This document shows positions 27,937 through 37,194 of a stretch of DNA of 64,000 nt, piece after piece. The notes under the pieces were generated by a model, which was not told the DNA's origin, did no database searches, and worked only from the letters and a program-made list of their open reading frames with translations. The number at the start of each line of letters is the position of its first letter. Position 1 is the first letter of the stretch. Both the position numbers and the translations under genes were made by a program. This DNA comes from Tolypothrix bouteillei VB521301 (lineage in GTDB: Bacteria > Cyanobacteriota > Cyanobacteriia > Cyanobacteriales > Nostocaceae), in the NCBI RefSeq assembly GCF_000760695.4, contig NZ_JHEG04000001.1:1187834-1251833 (forward strand). The letters are read 5' to 3'.

Positions 27937-28494
27937 GTGGTAACTAAAATAAGTCACCGTTTGACTTGTTGAAGTTTGTTTTTTGGCGTTGTGATGGGAC
28001 TTCTGCTTTGTCGATTTCTTCTGGCTCGGGCTGCTTTAATAGCGATGAGTCTAATGCACTTACGAGCAGAAAAGCACAGGGGAAGATGTTAAACTATAAA
28101 AAGTCAGTACAGGTGTTCTATGTCATTGATTTTATTTGCGTGTTATAAAGGTTGTGCTCTTTATCATAAATTCATAATGCGTAAATCTTATATCTTGTCA
28201 AGAATATAAAGACACGACCTTGTCAAAGATTGTCACAGTACAGTATGGCAAGCCCCCTAGTGTACAAAACAGTAAACAACTGGACTTTTGACAAATGCGA
28301 TTCGCGAAGCTCAAGCCATACCCAGCTTATTGCCCTTGGTACAAGTTGTACCTAGCTTATCGCATAGCGTCTCCTTTGCAACTTAGCGATACTAGATACT
28401 TCTAATACTCTCTTGGATAGTGAATTGTACCTCGACGCTAAGAAATTGGGGATGTATCAAAATCAATACAACTTATAACTATTATTATTCGCTT
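27937..28494. other. Long intergenic region upstream of the membrane protein gene
   Basis: Divergent genes flank about 560 bp without a convincing gene. It holds a GGTACAAGTTGTACC palindrome near 28337-28352 and a segment near 28300-28380 with the GCGAAGC/GCATAGCGTCTCC repeat common in Nostocales. The frame open at 27966-28148 looks random. Confidence 0.4.
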
Positions 28495-29274
28495 ATGCTC
28501 AAGCGACTATTATTTCTAATCAGCCTTAGTGTGACTGGCACTGGTGCTGTTTTCTTCTTTTTTTGGTATCAGGTAACGCAACTACCAGATTGGTATAAAA
28601 CTTCACAGACTCAATCCGCTAGCCCGCCCCAGTCTGCTAATGTGGCTCCCCCAACTGACCAAACCAAGCAACTTCAAAAAGCGCAAAAACAACAAGCACA
28701 AAAGCAAGTGTTGCATAAAATTTCCAACCATCTCAAAAGCTCAAAAGCCAAAGGTGAAGTGCAACTAGATGCGGATGAAGTGAATGCTCTGATTGATTCG
28801 GGAATTGCTCAATCAACTAACAAAAGTCATCTTGCTCAAGCTGTTGTCAGCACAAAGACTCATATTGAAAACGGTAAAATTATGACAGGTGCAGTGATTG
28901 ATTTAAGAGCAATTCCTTTCAACGAGTTGCAAAAGGGAGAACAAATAGTCGTTTCTAAGTTACTCTCAGCTATACCAATCTTGAGGTATCATGCCGTCTA
29001 TGTGGAAGTGGAAGGAAAACCGACTCTCCGCAACAAACAAGTCAGCTTAGATGACACAACTCGCATTAAGCTTGGTAGTATCAGTTTTTCTCTCTTAGAT
29101 TTATCTAAACGCTTTGGGTTTTCAGAAGAACGATTAAACCAACAAGTTGCCAAGAAATTGGAAAATTTACCCGTAGAGGTAGATGAGGTGGAAGTGGTGG
29201 GCGATCGCTTGGTTGTTCGCGGTTCAGCTGGCAATAAAAAAGGGGCTAGAAACACTTTACAAGAATCAACCTAG
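28495..29274 (+). CDS. Single-pass membrane-anchored protein of unknown function
   Basis: The ATG at 28495 is chosen over an upstream start at 28420 because it begins directly with a signal-anchor (MLKRLLFLISLSVTGTGAVF and following FFFW). A Pro/Ser/Gln-rich linker follows, then a mixed domain of about 190 residues (LDADEVNALIDSGIAQ, MTGAVIDLRAIPF) with no signature I can name. It probably faces the periplasm or thylakoid lumen. It lies between the kinase pair and an orphan receiver and need not be related to either. Confidence 0.7.
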   Translation: MLKRLLFLISLSVTGTGAVFFFFWYQVTQLPDWYKTSQTQSASPPQSANVAPPTDQTKQLQKAQKQQAQKQVLHKISNHLKSSKAKGEVQLDADEVNALIDSGIAQSTNKSHLAQAVVSTKTHIENGKIMTGAVIDLRAIPFNELQKGEQIVVSKLLSAIPILRYHAVYVEVEGKPTLRNKQVSLDDTTRIKLGSISFSLLDLSKRFGFSEERLNQQVAKKLENLPVEVDEVEVVGDRLVVRGSAGNKKGARNTLQEST

Positions 29275-29555
29275 TACGTGAAGGCAGCCCCAAGTACTGC
29301 TTCTGGGGGAGAAGGCGCAAAAGCTCTGAATTTCCGCTTTTTATCTGTTGCTAATGGTTGTCTTATTTACAGCGTGCTGTACCAGTACAAAAAGAAGGAG
29401 CAAAAGCGATCGTAACAGTGCTTCCTACCTAAAGATATATGTCAACTATCAAAAGTTGGTTTTAAATATTAAAATAATATGTAATCATATTAACGTTTAA
29501 GCATATATACTTAATTTTTTTAACGGAACTTTTTAACAATTTAGGTATTACATTT

Positions 29556-29930
29556 ATGCACTGTGCTCAGCGTCGCCGAATCTTGGTTGTAGATGATTTT
29601 GCACTTAATGTATCGTTACTTCAAACTGCTTTAGAAGCTGAAGGTTATGAAGTCGATACAGCAACAAATGGAAATTCGGCTTTAGCTAAAATTGAGGCTT
29701 CTCCTCCAGATCTAGTGTTGCTAGATGTGATGATGCCGGGAATGGATGGCTATGAAATCACTCAATGTATCCGTCAAAATGAGAATTTACCTTTTATTCC
29801 AATTTTACTTGTAACTGGTTCTGATGACACTCGTGTTATAGATGAATTGAAGATAAAAGAAGATGATTTTATCCGCAAACCAATTAACTTCGATCGCTTG
29901 TTAGCTAAAATCAACTCTGTTTGGAATTAA
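29556..29930 (+). CDS. Orphan single-domain response regulator
   Basis: A 124-residue receiver with the acidic pair in ILVVDDF, phospho-acceptor Asp in LVLLDVMMPGMDGYE and the conserved Lys in DFIRKPI. There is no output domain. It is separated by 281 bp from the upstream gene, and the next gene is on the opposite strand, so it is transcribed alone. A partner kinase is not evident; the hybrid kinases at 21.6-27.8 kb are nearby but encode their own receivers. Confidence 0.9.
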   Translation: MHCAQRRRILVVDDFALNVSLLQTALEAEGYEVDTATNGNSALAKIEASPPDLVLLDVMMPGMDGYEITQCIRQNENLPFIPILLVTGSDDTRVIDELKIKEDDFIRKPINFDRLLAKINSVWN

Positions 29931-30043
29931 CCTCAGAAAAAATTTTCATATCGTACTTTTTCTAAAAATCCTAGAAACTATAGCCGTGTGGGTTAGTAGT
30001 TAGCAAGTCAACTACTAACTGCTAACTACTAACCCCCAACTAC

Positions 30044-30898
30044 TTATAAATCAGGAGGTAAAATGACGTTATCAATTACGTGGATAATGCCATTGCTAGC
30101 TTTAACATCAGGTTGAACGACCTTAGCATCATTAACCATGACACCACCTTGTTCAACCTTGACATTAATAGCACCTCCTTCAACGCTTTTAACTTCGCCT
30201 GATTTCAAATCACTAGATTGTACTGAACCAGAAACAACGTGATACCTCAAAATTTTCGTCAGTACTTCCTTGTTTTCAGGCTTTAACAAATCTTGTACTG
30301 CGTCTTGTGGCAACTTGGCAAAAGCGGCATCAGTAGGCGCAAAAACAGTGAAAGGTCCTTTGCCTTGTAAAGTTTCTACTAGCCCAGCTGCTTTTAATGC
30401 CTTGGTAAGCATTGTGAAAGACCCGTTAGATTCTGCTACTGCGACTATATTTCTCCCCTCAGAAGTACCGGAGGAAGGCTGCTCTGGAGGTGTAGTCGGT
30501 GTAGTGGGTGTTTCTGTTGGACTAGAAGGAGGTGTAGTGTCAGGAGTGTTGGATGGACTTTGTGTGGGACTGCTCCCACCTCCAGGACAAGCAGCACGGT
30601 TATAGGGACACTCCTGTAAAATGCTTGGTTTGGGATTTGTCACACCACCTTGCGCCACTACATTTTTAGCTGGAGTTTTCTTAGTGGACTTTGTGACTTC
30701 TGATGCAGGTATTTTGTGTGTAGACTGTGGGTTAACCTCAAAACGCAGACTCTTGTTATAAGGCGTTTCATTGAAAATACTGGGGTTGGGATTTAATACC
30801 TCGTTTGCCCCAACAGGTAACCCAAGCAGGAGGCTCACACCCGTTACTCCTACGATGCTAGCCAATTGCTTCAGCAAATTGCCGTATTCAACCTTCAT
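30044..30898 (-). CDS. Secreted fasciclin (FAS1) domain protein
   Basis: The ATG at 30898 gives a clean signal peptide ([20 protein letters not shown] and following [11 protein letters not shown]); the frame extends to 30934. A Pro/Thr/Ser-rich linker ([18 protein letters not shown]) precedes one FAS1 domain in the last 130 residues ([40 protein letters not shown]). The N-terminal part carries a duplicated NPxPSIxxExPYN motif at both ends of a short spacer. FAS1 proteins are extracellular or lipid-anchored and act in adhesion; in cyanobacteria the role is largely unknown. Confidence 0.88.
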   Translation of the reverse strand: MKVEYGNLLKQLASIVGVTGVSLLLGLPVGANEVLNPNPSIFNETPYNKSLRFEVNPQSTHKIPASEVTKSTKKTPAKNVVAQGGVTNPKPSILQECPYNRAACPGGGSSPTQSPSNTPDTTPPSSPTETPTTPTTPPEQPSSGTSEGRNIVAVAESNGSFTMLTKALKAAGLVETLQGKGPFTVFAPTDAAFAKLPQDAVQDLLKPENKEVLTKILRYHVVSGSVQSSDLKSGEVKSVEGGAINVKVEQGGVMVNDAKVVQPDVKASNGIIHVIDNVILPPDL

Positions 30899-31196
30899 AA
30901 AACTTACTTGGCTTTTATTTTCACATATCACCACTATTGATTTATATCATTTTGTTACACAGAAAATCCCACAAAAGCAGTAAGATTTTTTCACCAATTG
31001 ACTATCTCTATTTTTGTTTGAAAATTGAACAGGAGATAAGTATAGTATTTTATTATCAATGAGTTATTTGACTTGCCAAAGAACCCCACAGACGTTTTAA
31101 TCACCTCTAAAGTTCCCAAGAATTAACAGTGATTATTTGGACTACTCAAGTAAAGATTGTAGAATCAATAAGTACACTAAGCACAGGAACTGAAGA

Positions 31197-31994
31197 ATGC
31201 TGGAATTATACCAGTTTGAACTGTCTCAGTACTCAGAGAAAGTGCGTCTGATTCTAGATTACAAGGGTCTGGATTACCGTAAAATTGAGGTAACACCCGG
31301 AATCGGACAGGTAGAGTTATTCCGTTTGACAGGTCAACGGCAAGTGCCAGTACTAAAAGATGGAATTAGGTATATAGCAGATTCTACAGAAATAGCTAAG
31401 TATTTAGACTCGGAGTATCCCGATCGCCCCTTGCTACCAAAAAATTCCAAGCAAAGAGGTCTCACTCTATTAATAGAAGAATGGGCAGATGAGTCAATAG
31501 GGACAAAAAGTCGCAAAGCATTATTTTCTGCTATTAGCCAAAATCAGAATTTTCGCAAATCTCTACTGCCAAGCACAACACCAGATCTTCTAAAAACTGT
31601 CGTCCAAGGCGTACCTGCAGAATTGCTGCAAATTATGGGTGTAGGAGTTGGTTATACCCCTGATGTCATCAAAAGTGCGATCGCGGATTTAAAGCAAGAT
31701 TTAGAAGCTCTCACCCTATTACTGGCAGATAGCCCCTATTTAACAGGAGATGAACCAACCCTAGCTGATTTTGCCGTGGCGGGTTTATCTATATTGTTGA
31801 AATTTCCCGATGGTCCTTATTTGGATTTACCAGCAACTCTGAGAGGACAAGGAGTCCCTCTATTTGCAGAAAATCCAGCTTATGAACCATTTTTTAGCTG
31901 GCGTGACAGGCTTTATGCTCAATTTCGCAAACCTCTATTAAGTTCCACTACACCAACAACACCAAGTTCACCAACTTCAATTCAAATTGAATAG
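31197..31994 (+). CDS. Glutathione S-transferase family protein
   Basis: The N-terminal thioredoxin-like domain has YQFELSQYSEKVRLILDYKG, with RQVPVLKDG and DSTEIAKYL forming the glutathione-binding motif (cis-Pro, then D-S-T). A helical C-terminal domain of about 170 residues follows, with YLTGDEPTLADFAVAG. It is a soluble enzyme of unknown substrate; the C-terminal tail is Ser/Thr/Pro-rich and low complexity. It is transcribed alone, followed by a heptamer repeat array. Confidence 0.9.
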   Translation: MLELYQFELSQYSEKVRLILDYKGLDYRKIEVTPGIGQVELFRLTGQRQVPVLKDGIRYIADSTEIAKYLDSEYPDRPLLPKNSKQRGLTLLIEEWADESIGTKSRKALFSAISQNQNFRKSLLPSTTPDLLKTVVQGVPAELLQIMGVGVGYTPDVIKSAIADLKQDLEALTLLLADSPYLTGDEPTLADFAVAGLSILLKFPDGPYLDLPATLRGQGVPLFAENPAYEPFFSWRDRLYAQFRKPLLSSTTPTTPSSPTSIQIE

Positions 31995-32070
31995 CTAATG
32001 GTTAATGGCTAATGGCTAATGGCTAATGGTTAATCTCAATTAGCAATTAGCAATTAGCAATTAGCAATTT
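31993..32070. repeat. Heptanucleotide repeat array, two families in tandem
   Basis: A run of TAATGGC/TAATGGT heptamers (about 31993-32032) is followed by a run of TAGCAAT heptamers (about 32041-32070). The two halves can fold on each other through TTAGC/GCTAA. It is typical of short tandemly repeated sequences in Nostocales. Confidence 0.85.
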
Positions 32071-32142
32071 TCGCAAAATTTTTTCGCAAATTATATAGTT
32101 TGCATTTACAATGCAACATATGCAAGAAATGAAAATGTAAAA

Positions 32143-33873
32143 ATGAGTTTGGGACAGCCATTAGGTTCAGTTATACAAGGCTCTCTCATAGGGGGATTGG
32201 AAGTAAGATTGCACCCCGATATTTCTGTGGAAGATATGCGGGTAGGTAAATTTTTGGTGGTACAAGGGGTGCGATCGCGTTTCTTCTGCATGCTCACAGA
32301 TGTTTCTTTGGGAATAGCCAATCAGAGAATCACTGCTAACCCTCCTAATTGGGATGACACTTTTTTACGAGAAGTTTTAGCGGGAGGAGGTACATATGGC
32401 ACAATTAACCTTGCTCCCATGCTGATGTTTACTCCGGAATCGGAAGAATCTTTTTCTCCAACTAACGGTAAATCTATCAATCCATTTGTTCCATCAACGA
32501 CAGGTTTAGCATCATTTCAACCTCAAACCAGTACGACGATGGAATTGCTACCAGTAAAAACAATTCCAAGCCATTTTAGCCAAGTTTATGAGGCTTCTGT
32601 TGACGATTTTCGGCGAGTATTTGGTTGGGAAGATGACCCCCAGAGGAAAAACTTTTCCATGGGCAGACCACTCGATATGGATGTGCCAGTTTGTATCGAT
32701 TTAAACAGATTTGTAGAAAGGAGTAACGGTGTTTTTGGTAAATCGGGTACTGGAAAATCCTTTTTGACAAGGTTACTTTTGGCTGGAACAATCCGTAAAG
32801 GCGCAGCAGTCAATTTGATTTTTGATATGCACTCCGAATATGGCTGGGAAGCTGTTTCGGAAGGCAAACAATTTAGTACTGTCAAAGGTTTAAAGCAGCT
32901 ATTTCCCTCAAAAGTAGAGGTTTATACTCTCGATCCAGAATCAACCAAGCGTCGGGGAGTTCCTCACGCACAAGAACTTTATTTGAGTTACGAACAAATT
33001 GAAGTTGAAGACGTAAAGTTATGCGCTAGAGATTTAGGGCTCTCCGAAGCCAGTATCGATAACGCGAACATTCTCTACGCTGAGTTTGGCAAGTCTTGGA
33101 TTCTTCAGTTGTTAAATATGACAAATGAGGAAATAAAGATGTTTTGTGAGGAAAAGCGGGGACACCAGGGTTCCATTACTGCTTTGCAGCGAAAACTTCT
33201 ACGACTGGATAACTTAAAGTATATGCGTGCTGCCTGCCCTCAGAACTATGTCAATCAGATGTTACGTTCTTTGGAAGCAGGTAAAAACATTGTGGTGGAG
33301 TTTGGTTCCCAGGCGGATATGCTTTCCTATATGTTAGTCACTAACATGATTACCCGTCGGATTCACCAACACTATGTAAGTAAGGCAGAAAAGTTTTTAC
33401 AGTCAAAAAATCCCCTCGATAAACCGACCCAACTGATGATTACCATTGAGGAAGCACACCGCTTTCTAGACCCTGCGACCGTACAAAGTACTATTTTTGG
33501 TACGATCGCTCGGGAAATGCGTAAGTATTTTGTCACCCTTTTAGTAGTCGATCAACGCCCATCGGGTATAGACAATGAAGTGATGTCTCAGATTGGAACT
33601 CGGATCACCGCTTTGTTAAATGATGAAAAAGATATAGACGCAATTTTTACTGGTGTTTCCGGTGCTGGTAGTTTGAAGTCAGTTTTGGCAAAGTTGGATT
33701 CAAAGCAACAAGCTTTGGTTCTCGGTCATGCTGTTCCCATGCCAGTTGTCGTGCGGACTCGTCCCTATGATGCCAAATTCTATGAGGAAATTGGTGATAC
33801 CGATTGGGAAGAAAAGCCGGATGCAGAAGTTTTTGCTGCGGCTGAACTTGCTAAAGCAGATCTGGGTTTTTAG
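32143..33873 (+). CDS. HerA/FtsK-like P-loop ATPase
   Basis: A 576-residue protein: an N-terminal beta-rich HAS-barrel-like region, then a DUF87/HerA-type ATPase core. Walker A is near 196-206 (GVFGKSGTGKS), Walker B near 432-441 (LMITIEEAHRF) and an arginine finger/sensor-like region follows (VVDQRPSGIDNEVMSQIGTRI). HerA forms hexameric DNA translocases and works with the nuclease NurA in end resection; no NurA gene is next to it here. Substrate and partner in this organism are inferred from the family. Confidence 0.9.
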   Translation: MSLGQPLGSVIQGSLIGGLEVRLHPDISVEDMRVGKFLVVQGVRSRFFCMLTDVSLGIANQRITANPPNWDDTFLREVLAGGGTYGTINLAPMLMFTPESEESFSPTNGKSINPFVPSTTGLASFQPQTSTTMELLPVKTIPSHFSQVYEASVDDFRRVFGWEDDPQRKNFSMGRPLDMDVPVCIDLNRFVERSNGVFGKSGTGKSFLTRLLLAGTIRKGAAVNLIFDMHSEYGWEAVSEGKQFSTVKGLKQLFPSKVEVYTLDPESTKRRGVPHAQELYLSYEQIEVEDVKLCARDLGLSEASIDNANILYAEFGKSWILQLLNMTNEEIKMFCEEKRGHQGSITALQRKLLRLDNLKYMRAACPQNYVNQMLRSLEAGKNIVVEFGSQADMLSYMLVTNMITRRIHQHYVSKAEKFLQSKNPLDKPTQLMITIEEAHRFLDPATVQSTIFGTIAREMRKYFVTLLVVDQRPSGIDNEVMSQIGTRITALLNDEKDIDAIFTGVSGAGSLKSVLAKLDSKQQALVLGHAVPMPVVVRTRPYDAKFYEEIGDTDWEEKPDAEVFAAAELAKADLGF

Positions 33874-33903
33874 AAGCAATGGCTGAGCCCAGTATTGATT
33901 TTT

Positions 33904-33921
33904 ATACTACTCATGTAGTAT
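33904..33921 (+). terminator. Candidate terminator hairpin after the HerA-like gene
   Basis: ATACTAC (33904-33910) pairs with GTAGTAT (33915-33921) across a 4-nt loop. It lies 31 bp after the HerA-like stop, and an A/T-rich tract follows, though not a clear T-run. Confidence 0.3.
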
Positions 33922-33944
33922 ATTGTATTATAATAAAAGCCTGA

Positions 33945-34211
33945 ATGGTTGATAAGAGGTGCGGTCAACTGACATACTCTCTTCTCGCCATCAGGCGTAG
34001 GGCAGGCAGTGTCAGTCCTACAACAATTGGGAACTTTAGAGGATCGGCAAGCAGGAACAAGATCTTTTCATCTGTATTAGGAATGAGCTATAATGAAAAA
34101 GAAAGACTTATTAAAAAATTTGTAGGGGCAGTTTACATTGAGCGAGTTAGGGATTTGAGCAAAAACCAAAAGCGCTTTGATGTAAAAAACCTGTTGAAGA
34201 GTGTGTTGTAA
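33945..34211 (+). CDS. Small doubtful ORF
   Basis: An 88-residue frame without a recognised domain. Its C-terminal part (ERLIKKFVGAVYIERVRDLS) is helix-like and charged, while the N-terminal part (VDKRCGQLTYSLLAIRRRAG) looks unlike a natural protein. It could be a gene remnant or a chance frame. No clear ribosome-binding site was found. Confidence 0.2.
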   Translation: MVDKRCGQLTYSLLAIRRRAGSVSPTTIGNFRGSASRNKIFSSVLGMSYNEKERLIKKFVGAVYIERVRDLSKNQKRFDVKNLLKSVL

Positions 34212-34974
34212 GGGTTACCAGTAAATAAAGATTATGTTCGGGTTTGTCCTTGGAAAGAAGCAAAGAACCACAGTAATTGCGGGCGATCGCTGTACGGGCT
34301 TATTGAAGGAGACCTTGCATAATGCTAAAAAAGGTAACTTCACTCTGAAAACGCATTCTGACTAACAGATGTTTGTAATGATTGTCATGTACCTTAATAG
34401 AGAAAGGTTCGACGCCCAACTCTGTTTCTTGTGATGGTAGGTATTTGTGAAATAGAGGAAGTAACTACCAATTGTTAAATCTCTATTTCCAATTTTGAGA
34501 TTTCGTGACATCCCTCCATAATAGGAAGCGATTCAGTTCGGTTATCCGGCTATTGGAGGAAGACCGGAAGGGGGGTTTTAGCGTCATTATAAATATATGA
34601 AAAATAATGTCAGAGTTTTCGTGTAACCAAAACGTTTTGTTTTATAATTGAAAGATTTAACTCCAGTACTTTACGTTCGACAAAAACTGTCGTACCATAA
34701 TGTAAGTAAAACTCATATCGACTTCATATTATATCCGTTGCCGCCAGCGACTAACAGACAAAAGAATTCTTGATAATTACGAGAATGCTTAAGAGCGCTT
34801 CCAAAATGTGGAAAAGATGGGGAACTTACCTTAAGGGATGACCGTCACCACAAAACCTGTATATAACAGTTTGTTATTGGTAGTTTCCTGCATACGTAAT
34901 AAGGAGTGCATTGCAATCCCCTTTTGTCTTCATTATTTATTAACTTTGTTTACGGAATAGAGGAAAACGCACCG
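34212..34974. promoter_or_regulatory. Upstream region of the sigma factor gene with candidate operators
   Basis: About 760 bp without a gene precede the sigma factor. A perfect palindrome CAAAACGTTTTG (34628-34639) lies 3 bp before a TATAAT box (34643-34648). Further on, CGACA (34678-34682) and TGTCG (34688-34692) form an inverted repeat with a 5-bp spacer. Long leaders with several promoters are usual for group 2 sigma genes; regulator identity is unknown. Confidence 0.4.
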
Positions 34975-35958
34975 ATGCCTACAGTTGATGCCCAAACCGA
35001 AAACCTAAACGCCAAATTCACGGCTGATATGGTGCGAACCTATCTGCGCGAGATTGGTCGTGTACCATTGTTAACCCGTGAGCAAGAAATTGTCTTCGGG
35101 AAGCAGGTACAACAAATGATGACGCTTGTCGAAGCGAAAGAAGCTTTAGAGAAAAAACTGCGTCACGAAGCAACATTACAAGAGTGGGCTGCTCATGTCC
35201 GCAAGTCAGAAGCTGAGGTTAAGCAAGTTGTTCACCAAGGCAAACGGGCTAAGCAGAAGATGATTGAGGCGAATTTACGCCTAGTGGTTGCTATTGCTAA
35301 AAAATACCAGAAGCGGAATATGGAGTTTCTGGATCTGATCCAAGAAGGGACTCTAGGATTGGAGCGAGGTGTAGAGAAATTCGATCCAACGCGGGGTTAT
35401 AAGTTCTCAACCTACGCCTACTGGTGGATTCGTCAAGCAATTACAAGAGCGATCGCCCAACAAGGTCGTACTATTCGCTTACCCATCCACATTACAGAAA
35501 AACTGAACAAGATCAAGAAAGTGCAGAGGGAACTTGCACAAAAACTGGGAAGATCTCCCTCTCCTGCTGAAATTGCCAAAGAACTCGAATTAGAACCCGC
35601 GCAAATTCGAGAGTATTTAAATATGGCGCGTCAGCCTGTGTCTTTAGACGTAAAAGTTGGCGACAACCAAGACACTGAATTACAAGAGATGCTCGAAGAT
35701 GAAGGTCCATCACCAGAGTATTACACCACTCAGGAATTCTTGCGCCAAGACTTGAACAATATGCTTGCAGAACTGACTCCTCAGCAGAGAGAAGTTCTCG
35801 CCCTGCGCTTTGGCTTAGTTGATGGGAACGAAATGTCTTTGGCTAAGGTTGGCGAACGCCTTAACCTCAGCCGGGAACGGGTTCGTCAGTTAGAGCATCA
35901 AGCTCTGGCTCACCTGCGCCGTCGCCGCGCTAACGTTAAAGAATATGTTGCTAGCTAG
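34975..35958 (+). CDS. Group 2 RNA polymerase sigma-70 factor (SigB/SigD type)
   Basis: The 327-residue protein has region 1.2 (RTYLREIGRVPLLTREQEI), region 2 (NLRLVVAIAKKYQKRNMEFL, LIQEGTLGLERGVEKFDPTR, then YAYWWIRQAITRAI), region 3 (RLPIHITEKLNKIKKVQREL) and region 4 (LTPQQREVLALRFGL and LSRERVRQLEHQALAHLRR). It lacks the long region 1.1 insert of the housekeeping SigA. The ATG at 34975 follows GAGGA at 34959-34963, so I prefer it to an upstream start at 34906. Group 2 factors in cyanobacteria direct stress, light and nitrogen responses. Assignment among SigB, SigD and SigE needs phylogeny. Confidence 0.9.
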   Translation: MPTVDAQTENLNAKFTADMVRTYLREIGRVPLLTREQEIVFGKQVQQMMTLVEAKEALEKKLRHEATLQEWAAHVRKSEAEVKQVVHQGKRAKQKMIEANLRLVVAIAKKYQKRNMEFLDLIQEGTLGLERGVEKFDPTRGYKFSTYAYWWIRQAITRAIAQQGRTIRLPIHITEKLNKIKKVQRELAQKLGRSPSPAEIAKELELEPAQIREYLNMARQPVSLDVKVGDNQDTELQEMLEDEGPSPEYYTTQEFLRQDLNNMLAELTPQQREVLALRFGLVDGNEMSLAKVGERLNLSRERVRQLEHQALAHLRRRRANVKEYVAS

Positions 35959-36571
35959 TCACTGACTGCATTCATTCCATAAGTTGCAAAAAAGAATCCT
36001 GGCTTCCTCAAAGAAGTCGGGGTTCTGAACCAACTAAACAATCGATCCATTAGTAGTATGCCTCCTGACTTAGGAGGTTATTTTTTATTCATAAAAACTT
36101 TAACATATACTCAATTCTAAGCTTTACAAATTTAGCTTTTTATGCAATTTATGAAATCTAGGGCGTATTTTTAAACTTTGATAGATACTACCCTATTTAA
36201 TATTTGAAAAATCCAATATTTTTATATATTTCCTTATCTATCAGTACTCATAAGGAATAAGGAAAGAAATTGGAAAAATTTCTGGTTCTTATCCGGAATT
36301 CATAAATTTGCTTTTGTAGTTCCTCTTGTCCAGAGCACACTACCACATATGGTCTACAACAGTAGAAGTAGGATGAGCTAAAGATGGATACTTAAAATTA
36401 ACAATCCAAAAAAAGTAGTAATTTAATTCTTTACTAGAGGATTTTTCAGAAAAATACAAATCCAACTATTGGCGGAGACAAACAAATTACGACTCAAGTA
36501 CGTTAAATATAAGTCACAGAACATCAAGACACGATTGTAAACTTTAGTAGGCAAGTAGGGTGCCTAAAAAT
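35959..36571. other. Intergenic region after the sigma factor gene with a terminator hairpin
   Basis: CCTCCT (36061-36066) pairs with AGGAGG (36072-36077), followed by TTATTTTTT, a reasonable rho-independent terminator. An imperfect hairpin of the GGCTTC/GAAGTC type lies near 35997-36029. The rest is AT-rich without a visible gene. Confidence 0.5.
36061..36087 (+). terminator. Rho-independent terminator downstream of the sigma factor gene
   Basis: A 6-bp stem with a 5-nt loop, followed by a T-rich tract (TTATTTTTTATT). It ends the sigma factor transcript about 100 bp after the stop. Confidence 0.6.
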
Positions 36572-37156
36572 ATGAAACAGCACTTTCCTTTACGTCAGAT
36601 GGGATTTCCCCTTGTTGGCTTAGTTCTCATGCTTGGCACCTTCGCCAGCCAAACTAAAGCAGCATTCAGTAACGATTTTACTCCGGTTAAAGTAACAAAT
36701 AATTTACAACAAGTCAATGCTCTTGGTCTTGGTACACCAAGCACCAATTCTCAAAGATTGGTAAAAAACTCTACATCTGCATTGAGTAGAGCAAAAATTC
36801 CTCAAAAGGATGGTATTTACCTTTATGGTGAATCACCAAAACCAAGTCAACTCGGACAGGGTTACATTGTGTTTGAAAAGCAACAGGGTAAAGTGTTAGG
36901 CGCTTTATATATGCCTCACTCGGAATTTAGTTGTTTTAACGGTACTCTTGACTCCAGAGGTGAGTTGGCAATGACTGTAACTGGTTACCCCGGTGACAAA
37001 AACCCGGCTCAAATAGCGACTAGCAGTAGCGTACCTCGTCTGATAGATGATGAAGTTACCACTTATGACCACTCAATCGCACTACAAACATATCATCCAC
37101 TAAACGCAAGTGCAGACGATCGCAGAATTTTGCAAATGTGCAAAAATCAATTATGA
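36572..37156 (+). CDS. Secreted protein of unknown function
   Basis: From the ATG at 36572 (a GTG at 36560 is also possible) the protein has a signal peptide (MKQHFPLRQMGFPLVGLVLM and following LGTFASQTKA). A mature part of about 160 residues has a recognisable core, DGIYLYGESPKPSQLGQGYI then FEKQQGKVLGALYMPHSEFS. Two cysteines occur in the mature part (FSCFNG and MCKNQL). I know no function. It is transcribed alone. Confidence 0.7.
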   Translation: MKQHFPLRQMGFPLVGLVLMLGTFASQTKAAFSNDFTPVKVTNNLQQVNALGLGTPSTNSQRLVKNSTSALSRAKIPQKDGIYLYGESPKPSQLGQGYIVFEKQQGKVLGALYMPHSEFSCFNGTLDSRGELAMTVTGYPGDKNPAQIATSSSVPRLIDDEVTTYDHSIALQTYHPLNASADDRRILQMCKNQL

Positions 37157-37194
37157 ATGGTAGTTATTCATAATTCACAATTCATAATTCATAA

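Noticed and set aside
27966..28148. Open frame of 60 codons upstream of the membrane protein gene
   Set aside because: It is short, has no recognisable segment and lies in a repeat-rich promoter region.
31993..32070. Possible CRISPR array
   Set aside because: Units are 7 bp and adjacent, without spacers, so this is a heptanucleotide repeat.
34400..34425. GGTTCGA motif suggesting a tRNA T-arm
   Set aside because: The flanking bases do not form the 5-bp T-stem and no acceptor or anticodon arm can be drawn.
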